From contig OX485805.1 of the NCBI GenBank assembly GCA_950295325.1, forward strand, positions 58,058,758 through 58,122,757: a stretch of 64,000 nt of DNA. Direction: 5' to 3'. Below the pieces are notes generated by a model that was given only the letters and a program-made list of their open reading frames with translations, did no database searches and had not been told where the DNA came from. The position numbers and the translations under genes are program-made. The DNA comes from Polytrichum commune. Taxonomy: Eukaryota; Streptophyta; Polytrichopsida; Polytrichales; Polytrichaceae. Every line of letters starts with the position of its first letter. Position 1 is the stretch's first letter. This document shows, in pieces, positions 21,590-34,300 of the stretch.

Positions 21590-21844
21590 GGATCGGAGCA
21601 TAGCGTCGCGGCTCCCCGCCGGGCCTCTCCAAGAAGCGAGGAAGGTAGCGCGATGGTCCCCCCCATTTTACCCGTTCCACCTTTGCCGCCTAAGACCCGG
21701 TTCCTGGTGTTAGACCTCAACGGGGTCCTCGTCCAATGCGTTCATTGCCCGAGGACCCCCACGGTGGCCTTTTGCAAGCCCGAGGACGCGAATTACGACG
21801 GGCCGCCCACGTTCATAAAGAGCAAGCTAGTTCACCTCCGCCCG
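21590..21844 (+). pseudogene. Exon block D part 1: start of FCP1/NIF-like phosphatase domain
   Basis: After an acceptor ending CCACAG, the phase-0 frame gives a short Ser/Arg/Pro-rich lead and then RFLVLDLNGVLV. This corresponds to the DxDx(T/V) motif of HAD-superfamily FCP1-type phosphatases. The first Asp is present and the second is Asn, as I recall for a group of plant FCP1-like proteins. The frame is cut at the GCCCG target site of chromovirus element 2 and resumes at 28724. Confidence 0.75.
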
Positions 21845-22836
21845 TGTCGCGCACCTCTCCATGAGGAGTGCCCGAAACACCATGGGCACAAGGGGGACCC
21901 CGGAGTGACACCCGGGACTTGTGGCGCCGTTGGTGAGAGGGCCCAAGTGATCCTAGTGTGGGTGAGGGCCCCGGGCGTTGGGAACGCCTCCCACCCACGA
22001 AGACTAGGAGGCACAAGGGTAAGGCCATGAGCTATGCGTAGCTCATGGCGTGGTGATTCTAGAATGCTCAAGAACACCTCAATCGGAGGTGTGAGCTAGG
22101 AGTTATGGCCATTTGAGTGGGGCGCTGTCCCGGGACAGCGCCCTGGTACAGCAGTGCCTGGGAGGGATTCCCGGGACTGCCAAGGTTCAAACAGGCATAA
22201 CTTCCCCAAGACTTGCTCGAATGGAGCAAGTGAGGAGTCCATCGGCATCTACGTGAAGCGTAGATGAGGATGGAGTGGTTGGTTGTTATGATCAGACATC
22301 ATACAAGAAAGTTATGATGGTCTGAAGCTGCTGGGGGGTTCTAGGCCCAGCAGCTAAAGGAAATTGTCCACTTGGCCCCAACTCTTGGTAGGGAGACAAG
22401 AGGTTGGTTGACGGTGGGGTAGGGGCCCCGCGTAGAGTCCTAGAGGCTTATATGGGTGAGGTGGTGTGGCCTCACCCACCCGAGGCCGAACGGCACGGCC
22501 TCCATTGGCATTGGCCTAATGTGAGGCCATAGTTGCCTAGTATGGTTCGGGTTGTTGTAGTGTTGCTCCGGCAACGCGATGATCAACATAAGATTGGACT
22601 TCCATGGATGGAAGTCCACATCTAAGGATTGGTTACCGATTAAAGGGGTTGGTTAGCGATTAAAGGGTGAGTCCCGAAAGCAAAGTAGGAGGGTTGGTTC
22701 CCTCCTATGAACTATTGGTCCGGGGTAAGAGGAGCTATCCATTAGCATGGCGGAATGCGAATGGTTAGCGCTCGTAACCTTTGGTAGAAATGAAAATTGG
22801 CAAGATTGTCAAGGGGGGCTAGCAAGGGTTGCGACA
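21845..22836 (+). repeat. 5' LTR of chromovirus element 2 (992 bp)
   Basis: TG...CA ends. Same family as the LTR at 1710, with an extra GATTAAAGGGGTTGGTTAGC duplication near 22640. Confidence 0.92.
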
Positions 22837-22887
22837 CTTGGTATCAGAGCAGGGTTCCAATATTTGAGCTAGCACTTTGAGGGAGAC

Positions 22888-25800
22888 ATGGCTATCAAAC
22901 CTGAGGGTTATTATGGTGAGCCGGGGTTGTGAGGTTCAAATTGGAACAAAGATCATGTGTAAATGGAATTTGACCATACCATTAGTTCTCATGACAATGG
23001 TGGGCATGATGGTGGATTCAGTAAGGAAAATGGTGGAGTCCTTTGAAAGGGCTCCCGCACACCTCAAAAAAACATTTGGGGCCTAGAATACCGAAAGCAC
23101 CCAAAACCTTGGAGGGCATTAATGTTGGATTGAAATTCCAATTCGAAATGCTTGGAAGGTATTGATGTTGGAATGAATTTAGTGCTAATGAGGCACCCGG
23201 GGCCTCTTAAGGCCTATGTGCGCTATTCAAACGCACAAATGAAGGATACACCTAAAACGGACGAGCTTTCTAAGAAATGCATCCTTTTAGGTGGGGTTTT
23301 AAAAGCGGGTGGTGGATGCCTTGTTTAAGTCCCCAAGGCTTCTTGAGGACATGGTGGGGACCATCAAGTTTGCAAGAGCATTGAAGCCAATGGTCCCAAA
23401 GAGAAGTTCGGCGGCGCATCACCACAAGTGGCTTTAGCCAAAGTAGGTCCCAAAGAAATGAGTGCAAATTGTTTGGTCCAATTTACTTAGGGAAAACATG
23501 TTGGTGCCGCGGACGGAATGTTGAAAGGTGGATTTATGCTTCCAAAGCAAATCATACTTGTGCCGCGGACGGAATGTTGGGAGGTGGGTTTGTCCTACCA
23601 AGGCAATTCATGTTCGTGCCGCGGACGGAGTGTGGGAAGGTGGCTTTGTGCTACCAAGGCAAAACATGTTTGTTTTGCGGATAAATTATTAGAAATTGGT
23701 TTTGTGGCACCAAACCAATTTGTCCCGCGGACGAAATGTTTAAAGTTGGCTTTGCGGACCAAGCCAAGCCAAGTTGCCGAGGACCAAATGTTGGACGATG
23801 GCTTTGTGGCCAAGGCTAGTAGCCTTAAGCCGAGGCCAAGTATTTTGTACCTTGAGGCTCAAATGAATGGGAGGCTTGTCTCATGGGTTGACAAAGAGTT
23901 AAGGCATTCTTTCATGACCCCAAAGCTCACAAGGGAGCTGGGGTTTGCCGATTGGTAGAGTGGTGAAGCCCACCAAGGTGCGGTTTGGAAAGGGCGAACC
24001 GCATGAGACAAAGGAGGCCGCGATGCATGTAACCTTTCAATGTGGGACATTGGAATTTTATCAAAATTTCACACCATGTGAAATAGATGAAATGCATGTC
24101 ATTGTGAAGGCCGCCTTCTTTGAAACTCACATGATAGATGTGAGGTGCAAGCCGGTGTGCTTGCCGTGCATTATGATGTGTCATAATGACAAAGAATTGA
24201 AGTTCAAATTGACAAGGACTCCTATGGTAGGAGGACCTAAGTTGAATTTGGTCTTAATGGACCAAATTAAATGAAATATGGTAAATATAATGGTCGTGGT
24301 TCAATTGGAGCAACTCCAAGGAACGTATGGGGAGGCTAGGAAAGATGGGCCTCCCCCAAACAACATTGGTGTGATGTTGGTGAAATACAAGGATGTATTC
24401 ACCAATGTGTTGCCCAAAAAAAAATTACCGCCAAGAAGTGAAAAATAACTTTGCTCAACGAGAGATTGAGCTCTTGAGGTATGTGGTGATAAATGAAGTT
24501 GGTGGACGAACATGAAGAATGTCAAGGCAATCCAAAAGGAGAATTGGCCCTTGATTCAAAAGGGCTTAGGTCATTTGTTGGCCTAGCCAATTAGTACCAC
24601 AACTTCATTCGAGAGTTTTCTAAGGTTGCTAGGACCTTATTCCACTTATTGAGGAAAATGGCTATCCCAAGAGTGGGATGAGCCTTGTCACCAAGCCTTT
24701 GGGGGGCTCAAAAGCAAGTTCTCTTCGCCGCCCGTGCTCAAGTTCGCGGAGTTTGACAAACCTTTTGAGGTGCATACGGGGGCGAGTGACTTTACCATTG
24801 GCGGATGTTGAGGCAAGATGGATGGCCATGGCATATGAGAGCATGAAGGTCGATGGTTGTCCCACCTTGTGCGACTTGTGGAAGAAATGGCTATCCCAAG
24901 AGTGGGATGATGTTTGTCACGAGTCTTTGGGGAGCTTAACACCAAGTTCTCTTCGCCGCCCGTGCTCAAGTTCGCGGAGTTTGACAAACCTTTCGAGGTG
25001 CATACGGGGGTGAGTGCCTTTGCCAATGGTGGATTATGTGTAAGATGGATGGCCATTGCATATGGGAGCATAAAGCTCGATGGTTGTCAAAGAAGACAAC
25101 CAACTCATGACAAAGAACTTCTTTGCCGTAGTGCATTGCTTGAAGATGTGGCGACATTATATGGGGTCGCACAAAGCAAAGGTCTACATGGACAATGTGT
25201 CCTAAAAGTATTTTGACATACAAGCGTAAGTGAACGCCAAGTCATTGCGGTGGCATGATAGTTTGGCGCTTATGAAGGTGGATTTGATCCACAAACCGGA
25301 CCGTGGAAATGTGGTGCCGGATGCGCGAAGTAGACCGGAAGAGTTCCAAGCAATGAGAACCATCCAAACCTTGTGGCTAATGTGTGCCGGCAAAGGAAAC
25401 TTGTGAGGCAAGATACGGGAGGGGTAAATTAACTACCCCAAAGCACAAAAGCTTTTAGGTGAGCTTCGCAAGAGCAAGGTGCTCAAAGAGGTTAAGTTGG
25501 TGGACGGATTGTTCAAGTGCAAACAAAGTCGGGTATATGTGCCACAAGGCAAGTTGAGGCTATCGGTTTTGAAGGAGGAATATGATAGTCCTATTGCCGG
25601 CCATAGACGAGAAAGAAAAAGCCGCCATAGAATGGTGTCAAAGAGGTACCATTGGCGGTGCATAAAGGAGGATATAACCCACTTTGTGAAGGCGTGAATA
25701 AAGTGCCAAGTGAACCGAGCCTCTTACCAAAAGCAAGGCGGTTTCTTGCAACCGTTGCCTATCCCGTCGGCGCCATGGCATAGTATGTGCATGGACTTGA

Positions 25801-26920
25801 TCACAAGTTTGCCGGAGTCACATGGGTATGATGCCATCTTGTTGATGGTAGAGCGGTTTGCCAAGTTGGCACACATGGTGCCGATTGTGGGAACCGCCAC
25901 CGCGTTGGAGACCGCATAGCCTTTTCTCAAAGGATGGTTGAGGCACCACGGGTTGCCAAGAGTGATTGTGTGGGATCAAGATCCAAAGTTCACAAGTGCA
26001 TTTTCAATGCATTTCTCTAAGGAGGTCGGAATGAAACTAAGGTTTAGCACGGCCTTGCATTCCCAAATGAATGGGAAAGCGGAGCATGTGAATGGAGTCT
26101 TGAAGCAATACTTGAGGAACTTGGTGGGGGCGGACCAAGGAGATTGGGCGGACTATGTGGGTCGAGCGGAGTGTAATTGCAATGTAGCCACGCACTTGGC
26201 TACCAAGGGGTGGTCTTTGGTGGTGGCTTATGGAGTGGATGCGCTCCAACCTATTAACCTAGCTCTCGAGGGGGCACATTCAACACTAGAGTTCAACCAA
26301 GATGGTGAGGACTTGGCCAAGGATGGTAAACAAGTCTTGGAGATGACCAAGTTGTTGGTGGAGAAAGCCCGAAGGTGCTACGGAGTGCAAATCAATGCCG
26401 GAAGACGCGAAGTGGAGTATGAGATGGGCCAATAAGGTGGGCCAATAAGGTGTTGTTGAATGTGGACAACTTCACCTTGCCCAAAGGCCTTACTTCAAAA
26501 GTTCATGTCCAAAATTGGAGCTTCGTTTTCCATTGTGGAACAAGTGTTCAAGGACATGTATAAGTTGGAATTACCGCCGGAGATCAAAGTGCATCCGAAA
26601 TTTCATGTCTCAATACGAAAGTCATTTTAGGACGACACCTTGTGGCCCGATCACAAGCAAGTGATTAGGCCACCTCCCGACCTTATGGAGGTCATTTGGA
26701 ACATGAGGTAGGAGGGCACCCTCAAGTGTAGGAAGCCCAAGTGAAAAGGAAAAAAAAAAAAATGTACAAAGGAGTACTTGGTGAAATGGTGTGGATACCA
26801 TGAAAAAGAAACCGCTTGGGTGGCGGCAAGAGACATAGTGAACACCAATGAATAGGTGAAGCACTTTGAAGAAACTAAGGCTAAGGATTCCAATAAAAAG
26901 AAGCGTAGGCATTGATGAGG
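22888..26920 (+). pseudogene. gag-pol remnant of chromovirus element 2
   Basis: Gag-like start MAIKPEGYYGEPG at 22888, then a stop. The minisatellite is at about 23490-23830. The RT block has the same internal gap as element 1, with no YxDD. There are two tandem RNase H-type units (24661 and 24889). Integrase lies at about 25450-26435, with MDLITSLP, WDQDPKF and NGKAE.VNG; a TAG is at 25917. A chromodomain-like EYLVKWCGYHEKETAWVAAR block lies at about 26775-26860. The stretch 24286-25063 looks identical to 4154-4931 of element 1, although the flanks differ. Confidence 0.8.
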
Positions 26921-27726
26921 ACATCAATCTCCTTTAGTGGGGGAGAGACGCTAGTAGCACACTTAGCTTCGAGGTTAATTACTCCACAACATGAACTTGT
27001 TCTTTGGCTTGAGGGAATAAAGTCCAAACTTTAGTGGTGCAAAGAGAAAAGTATGAGATGAGGTCCTAGTCTTGTACTTGTGCTTGGTTAATGGAAGAGG
27101 GGGAATAGATATGCCAAACTAGGTTGGGTAAGCCGAGTAATTGGGGCCATTGCTTGGAGGGGCCTTGGATAAAACCAAGAAACTTCTTAGTTGTGGGCTT
27201 GTCCGGGCGGGGGCAAGGTGATGGCGCATGCTCATAAAAGTGCTACCCGCGAGCTAATGAGAGTTGGCGCATGGGAGTCATGAACCCATGTCTCGAAAGA
27301 GCAAAGTGGGAACCGAGTCGGGCGGGACTTGGCATCACCCCCGTGCGATCGAGGCGTGGCTTAACAATGGAAAGCCATCTCGGAGTTGCAACCGAGACAA
27401 CTTAGTGGAAGCGTTGAGGTCTCGCCTAGATGTGTCACGTTAGGCTAGTGGAGCCTAACGGGGGAGGCCCCAAAGGAGGGGCAACCCAAGTGAGTCCCAA
27501 AGTAGGTGGGTCTAGTGTAGGTTAGGTCCTTGGAGGAGTTCCAAGGTCGCTAACGGACCACCTAGTAACGACACCTTTGGGACTATGCCAAATTAGAAGA
27601 TGCATTGTGGGGGTCGCGCCCTAAGGTAAACACAATGCCGCACCATAGAGGATGGCAACTTGAGAATTGGTGTGCCGACTACGAGTATAGTCGATGAGGG
27701 CATCGACTCCGTTTGGTGGGGGTGAG

Positions 27727-28718
27727 TGTCGCGCACCTCTCCATGAGGAGTGGCCGAAACACCATGGGCACAAGGGGGACCCCGGAGTGACACCCGGGAC
27801 TTGTGGCGCCGTTGGTGAGAGGGCCCAAGTGATCCTAGTGTGGGTGAGGGCCCCGGGCGTTGGGAACGCCTCCCACCCACGAAGACTAGGAGGCACAAGG
27901 GTAAGGCCATGAGCTATGCGTAGCTCATGGCGTGGTGATTCTAGAATGCTCAAGAACACCTCAATCGGAGGTGTGAGCTAGGAGTTATGGCCATTTGAGT
28001 GGGGCGCTGTCCCGGGACAGCGCCCTGGTACAGCAGTGCCTGGGAGGGATTCCCGGGACTGCCAAGGTTCAAACAGGCATAACTTCCCCAAGACTTGCTC
28101 GAATGGAGCAAGTGAGGAGTCCATCGGCATCTACGTGAAGCGTAGATGAAGATGGAGTGGTTGGTTGTTATGATCAGACATCATACAAGAAAGTTATGAT
28201 GGTCTGAAGCTGCTGGGGGGTTCTAGGCCCAGCAGCTAAAGGAAATTGTCCACTTGGCCCCAACTCTTGGTAGGGAGACAAGAGGTTGGTTGACGGTGGG
28301 GTAGGGGCCCCGCGTAGAGTCCTAGAGGCTTATATGGGTGAGGTGGTGTGGCCTCACCCACCCGAGGCCGAACGGCACGGCCTCCATTGGCATTGGCCTA
28401 ATGTGAGGCCATAGTTGCCTAGTATGGTTCGGGTTGTTGTAGTGTTGCTCCGGCAACGCGATGATCAACATAAGATTGGACTTCCATGGATGGAAGTCCA
28501 CATCTAAGGATTGGTTACCGATTAAAGGGGTTGGTTAGCGATTAAAGGGTGAGTCCCGAAAGCAAAGTAGGAGGGTTGGTTCCCTCCTATGAACTATTGG
28601 TCCGGGGTAAGAGGAGCTATCCATTAGCATGGCGGAATGCGAATGGTTAGCGCTCGTAACCTTTGGTAGAAATGAAAATTGGCAAGATTGTCAAGGGGGG
28701 CTAGCAAGGGTTGCGACA
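27727..28718 (+). repeat. 3' LTR of chromovirus element 2 (992 bp)
   Basis: Copy of 21845-22836. Preceded by the purine tract GGTGGGGGTGAG. Confidence 0.92.
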
Positions 28719-28723
28719 GCCCG

Positions 28724-29281
28724 TGGCTTCGGACCTTCCTCCAGATCGCCCAACAACGATGGTGGGTGGTCGTGTGGAGCTCCATGAAGGCCGAGAACAC
28801 CAATGCAGTCGTGGAGTTCATCTTCAAGGGCATCGAGCCCCCCTGCATGGTCCTAGCACAGGAAGCCTGTAGAATATTGTACACACCGGACGGCAAAGTC
28901 GTCAAAAAACCAAACAACCCCGCTTCCCCCCAATACCTCAAGGTCTTGAAGCCCATTTTTTGGGACCAGCGTCCGTCATTGATAGGTGTCCCCTACGACG
29001 TCCGTCCCACCCGGGAGAACACGCTCATGGTGGACGACAGCGCCGCAAAGAACATGTTGAACCCGACGGCCAACTTAATAGTTTGCCCTACGTGGACGGT
29101 CGAGAAGGTCCGGGACCGATTTTTGTTAGGCCTTAGTAAATACCTCCAGGCGCTCAGGGGAAGCGGACTACCTGTAAACAATTTTGTTAGGTATAATCCG
29201 ATAGGCGAGAGATACTTGGATCCACGAGACCATTTGTACAGAGAGTTGTTCTCTCACGCGAAATTTAACAAGCTCATTTGA
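28724..29281 (+). pseudogene. Exon block D part 2: rest of the FCP1/NIF-like phosphatase domain
   Basis: Resumes WLRTFLQIAQQRWWVVVWSS in frame with 21844. It contains the hydrophobic-VWSS motif (HAD motif II) and ENTLMVDDSAAKNMLNP, the motif with the paired Asp typical of FCP1/SCP phosphatases. It ends with V.NFV.YNP.GER, as in plant FCP1-like proteins. A TGA at 29279 closes the frame. This may be the true C-terminus, or a lesion ahead of a GT-rich intron, since coding-quality sequence resumes after an acceptor at 29416. Family members dephosphorylate proteins such as the RNA polymerase II CTD; activity here is doubtful because of the Asp-to-Asn change and the disruption. Confidence 0.75.
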
Positions 29282-29416
29282 GGCAGCACGTGTGTGTGTG
29301 TGTGTGTATGCGCCCACCCACTTTGTGTAATATATGCTTCATATGTATCTTGATTTTCACGCGCTCTAGCAAACCCTCTTCCTTTGGGTTTTGTTTCGTT
29401 TCCTTTTTTGCGCCAG

Positions 29417-29550
29417 CGTTTGGAGCCCTCGATTGACATCGTCAGCGAGTCAGACTTGGGGAGCTTCTTCTACGAGACCGTTTACGACGCCGCGTCAACC
29501 ATTGACTACTCCAAGGAGCCTATTGACGCTGGCGTCGTCGATAGCCCCCC
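29417..29550 (+). pseudogene. Exon block E part 1
   Basis: Preceded by a pyrimidine-rich acceptor (TTTTTTGCGCCAG). It reads RLEPSIDIVSESDLGSFFYE in phase 0 and continues to DAGVVDSPP, where chromovirus element 3 is inserted at CCCCC. No domain was recognised; it is acidic and Ser-rich. Confidence 0.5.
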
Positions 29551-30525
29551 TGTCGCAACCCTTGCTAGCCCCCCTTGACCATCTTGGTTATTTTGAATTC
29601 TAGCAAAGGTTACGAGTGGCTAACCCTTAGCATTCCGCCATGCTAATGGATAGCTCCTCTTACCCCGGACCAATAGTTCATAGGAGGGAACCAACCCTCC
29701 TACTTTGCTTTCGGGACTCACCCCTTAATCGGTAACCCATTTCCCCAATGTGGACTTCCATCCATGGAAGTCCAATCCTATGTTGATCATCGCGTTGCCG
29801 GGGCAACACTACAACAACCCGAACCATACTAGGCAACTATGGCCTCACAATGGGCCAATGCCCATGGAGGCCGTGCCGTTCGGCCTCGGGTGGGTGAGGC
29901 CACACCACCTCACCCATATAAGCCTCTAGGACTTCACGCGGGGCCCCTACCCCACCGTCAACCAACCTCTTGTCTCTCTACCAAGAGTTGGGGCCAAGTG
30001 GACATTTTCCTTTAGCTGCTGGGCCTAGAACCCCCCCAGCAGCTTCAGACCATCATAACTTCCTTGTATGATGTCTGATCATAACAACCAACCACTCCAT
30101 CTTCATCTACGTTTCACGTAGATGCGGATGGACTCCTCACTTGCCCCATTCGGACAAGTATTGAGGACGTTATGCCTGTTTGAACCTTTGCAGTCCCGGG
30201 AATCACTCCCAGGCACTGCTGTACCAGGGCGCTGTCCCGGGACAGCGCCCCACTCAAATGGCCATAACTCCTAGCTCACACCTCCGATTGAGGTGTTCTT
30301 GAGCTTTCTAGAATCACCACGCCATGAGCTACGCATAGCTCATGGCCTTACCCTTGTGCCTCCTAGTCTTCGTGGGTGGGAGGCGTTCCCAACGCCCGGG
30401 GCCCTCACCCACACTAGGATCACTTGGGCCCTCTCACCAACGGCGCCACAAGTCCCGGGTGTCACTCCGGGGTCCCCCTTGTGCCCATGGTGTTTCGGCC
30501 ACTCCTCATGGAGAGGTGCGCGACA
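29551..30525 (-). repeat. 3' LTR of chromovirus element 3 (975 bp)
   Basis: Inverted copy of the family LTR, followed at 30526-30537 by the complement of the polypurine tract (CTCACCCCCACC). Confidence 0.92.
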
Positions 30526-31344
30526 CTCACCCCCACCAAACGGAGTCGATGCCCTCATCGACTATACTCGTAGTCGGCACACCAATTCTCAAGTTGCCAT
30601 CCTCTATGGTGCGGCATTGTGTTTACCTTAGGGCGCGACCCCCACAATGCATCTTCAAATTTGGCATAGTCCCAAAGGTGTCGTTCCTAGGTGGTCCGTT
30701 AGCGACCTTGGATCTCTCTTCCAAGGACCTAACCTACACTAGACCCACCTACTTTGGGACTCACTTGGGTTGCCCCTCCTTTGGGGCCTCCCCCGTTAGG
30801 CTCCACTAGCCTAACATGACACATCTAGGCGAGACCTCAACGCTTCCACTAAGTTGTCTCGGTTGCAACTCCGAGATGGCTTTCCATTGTTAAGCCACGC
30901 CTCGATCGCACGGGGGTGATGCCAAGTCCCGCCCGACTCGGTTCCCACTTTGCTCTTTCGAGACATGGGTTCATGACTCCCATGCGCCAACTCTCGTTAG
31001 CTCGCGGGTAGCACTTTTATGAGCACGCGCCATCACCTTGTCCCCGCCCGGACAAGCCCACGGCTAAGAAGTTTCTTGGTTTTATCCAAGGCCCCTCCAA
31101 GCCATGGCCCCAATTACTCGGCTTACCCAACCTAGTTTGGCATATCTATTCTCCCTCTTCCACTAACCAAGCACAAGTACAAGACTAGGACCTCATCTCG
31201 TACTTTTCTCTTTTCACCACTAAAGTTTGGACTTTATTCCCTCAAGCCAAAGAACAAGTTCATGTTGTGGAGCAATTAGCCTCGAAGCTAAGTGTGCTAC
31301 TAGCGTCTCTCCCCCACTAAAGGAGATTGATGTCCTCATCAATG

Positions 31345-34300
31345 CCTACGCTTCATTTTATTGGAATGTCTAGCCTTAGTTTCTTCAAAGTGCTTTACCA
31401 ATTCCTTGGCGTTCATCATGTCTCTTGCCGCTACCCAAACGGCTTCTTTCTCATGGTATCCTAACCATTTCACCAAGTACTCCTTTGTACATTTTCTTTC
31501 ATTTTCACTTGGGCTTCCTACACTTGAGGATGTCCTCTTACCTCATGTTCCAAATGACCTCCACAAGGTCGGGACGTGGCCTAATCACTTGCTTGTGATC
31601 GGGCCACAAGGTGTCGTCCTTAAATGACTTTCGTAATGAGACATGAAATGTCGGATGCACTTTGATGTCCGGCGGTAATTCCAACTTATACATGTCCTTG
31701 AACACTTGTTCCACATTGGAAAACGAAGCTCCAATTTTGGACATGAACTTTTGGAGCGAGGCCTTCCGGCTAAGTGAAGTTGTTCACATTCAACAACACC
31801 TTTTGGCCCACCTCATTCTCCACTTCGCGTCTTCCGGCATTTACTAGCACTCCGTAGCACCTTCGGGCTTTCTCCACCAACAACTTGGTCATCTCCAAGA
31901 CTTGTTCACGCTTCTTGGCCAAGTCCTCACCATCTTGGTTGAACTCTAGTGTTGAATGTGCGCCCTCGAGAGCTAGGTTAATAGGTTGGAGCGCATCCAC
32001 TCCATAAGCCACCACCAAAGACCACCCCTTGGTAGCCAAGTGCGTGGCTACATTGCAATTACACTCCGCTCGACCCACATAGTCCGCCCAATCTCCTTGG
32101 TCCGCCCCCACCAAGTTCCTCAAGTATTGCTTCAAGACTCCATTCACACGCTCCGCTTCCCCATCCATATGGGAATGCAAGGTCATGCTATACCTTAGTT
32201 TCATTCCGACCTCCTTAGAGAAATGCATTGAAAATGCACTTGTGAACTTTGGATCTTGATCCCACACAATCACTCTTGGCAACCCGTGGTGCCTCAACCA
32301 TCCTTTGAGAAAAGGCTATGCGGTCTCCAACGCGGCGGCGGTTCCCACAATCGGCACCATGTGTGCCAACTTGGCAAACCGCTCTACCATCAACAAGATG
32401 GCATGATACCCATGTGACTCCGGCGGCAAACTTGTGATCAAGTCCATGCACATACTATGCCATGGCGCCGACGGGATAGGCAACGGTTGCAAGAAACCGC
32501 CTTGCTTTTGGTAAGAGGCTCGGTTCACTTGGCACTTTATTCACGCCTTCACAAAGTGGGCTATATCCTCCTTTATGCACCACCAACGGTACCTCTTTGA
32601 CACCATTTTATGGTGGTTTTCTTTTTCTCCTCTATGGCCGGCAATAGTACTATCACATTCCTCCTTCAAAACTGATAGCCTCAACTTGCCTTGTGGCACA
32701 TACACCCAACTTTGCTTGCACTTGAACAATCCGTCCACCAACTTAACCTCTTTAAGCTCACCTAAAAGCTTTTGGGCTTTGGGGTAGTTAATTTACCCCT
32801 CCCGTATTTTGCATCACAAGTTTCCTTCGCCGGCACACATTAGCCACAAGGTTTGGATGGTTCTCATTGCTTGGAACTCTTCCCGTCTACTTAGCGCATC
32901 CGGCACCACATTTCCACGGTCCGGTTTGTAAATTAGATCCACCTTCATAAGCGCCAAGCTATCATGCCAACGCAATGACTTGGCGCTCACTTGCGCTTGT
33001 ATGTCAAAATACTTTTAGGACACATTGTCCTTGTAGACCTTTACTTTGTGCGACCCCAACTAGTGTCGCCACATCTTCAAGCAATACACTACGCAAAGAA
33101 GTTCTTTGTCATGAGTTGGTTGTCTTCTTTGACAACCATCGAGCTACATGCTCGCAGATGCAATGGCCATCCATCTTACACATAATCCACCATTGGCAAA
33201 ATCATTCACCCCCATATGCACCTCAAAAGGTTTGTCAAGCTCCGTGAACTTGAGCACGGGCGGCGAAAAGAACTTGGTCTTAAGCTCCCCAAAGAGTCCT
33301 GACAAACATCATCCCACTCTTGGGATAGCCATTTCTTCCACAAGTCGAACCATCGAGCTTCATGCTCTCGTATGCAATGGCCATCCATCTTGCATCAACA
33401 TCCGCCAATGGTAAAGTCCTCGCCCCCCGTATGCACCTCAAAAGGTTTTTCAAGCTCCGCGAACTTGAACACAGGTGGTAAAGACAACTTTGTATTAAGC
33501 TCCCCAAAGACTTGGGGACAAGGCTCATCCCACTCTTGGGATAGCCCTTTCTTTCACAAATCGCACTAGGTTCGACAACCATTAAGCTTAATGCTCTCAT
33601 ATGCAATGGGCATCCATCTCGGATCAACATCCGCCAATGGTAAAGTCCTTTGCCTTCATGTGCACCTCAACATGCTCATGAAAACCCGAAACTTAACCAC
33701 ATCTTGTGAAGAGAACTTTTTCTTGAGCTCCCCAAAGGCTTGGTGACAAGGCTCATCCCACTCTTGGGATAGCCATTTTTTCCAACATGTTGACTAAGGT
33801 TCTAGCAACCTTAGAAAAACCATGAATGAAGTGGTGGTAGTAGTTGGTTAGGCCAACAAATGACCTAAGCCCTTTTCTTGAGTCAAGGGCCAATTTTTTT
33901 CTTGGATTGCCTTGACATTCTTCATGTTCGTCCACCAACTTCCTTTGTCACCACATACCTCAAGAACTCAATCTCTCGTTGAGCAAAGTTATTTTTCACT
34001 CCTTGGCGGTAACTTTTTGGGCAACACATTGGTGAATACATCCTTGTATCTCACCAACATCCCACCAATGTGATTTGGAGGAGGCCCATCTTTCCTAGCC
34101 TCTCCATACATTCCTTGGAGTTGCTCCAATGGAACCACGACCATTATGTTTTCTATTTTTCAGTTGGTCCATTAAGACCAAATTCAACTTAGGTCCTCCT
34201 ATCATAGGAGTCCTTGTCAATTTGAACTTCAATTCTTTGTCATTATGACACATCATAATGCACCGCAAGCTTACCGGCTTGCACCTCACATCTCTCATGT

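Larger units (their letters stand above)
21845..28718 (+). mobile_element. Ty3/gypsy chromovirus element 2 (6.87 kb) inserted in the FCP1-like exon
   Basis: LTRs are at 21845-22836 and 27727-28718 (992 bp each, essentially identical; I see one difference near 22269). The target duplication GCCCG is at 21840-21844 and 28719-28723. The primer-binding site is at 22839-22850, and a polypurine tract lies just before 27727. Removing the element and one GCCCG gives a continuous phosphatase-domain frame, so the insertion is recent relative to decay of the gene. Confidence 0.93.

Noticed and set aside
21832-22077. Open frames of 70-155 codons repeated in every LTR on both strands
   Set aside because: They recur only because the LTR recurs, run across the LTR edge, and overlap on both strands. 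No protein family was recognised.
29254-29439. Minus-strand frame with His/Thr repeats
   Set aside because: Arises from the GT microsatellite of the intron on the plus strand.
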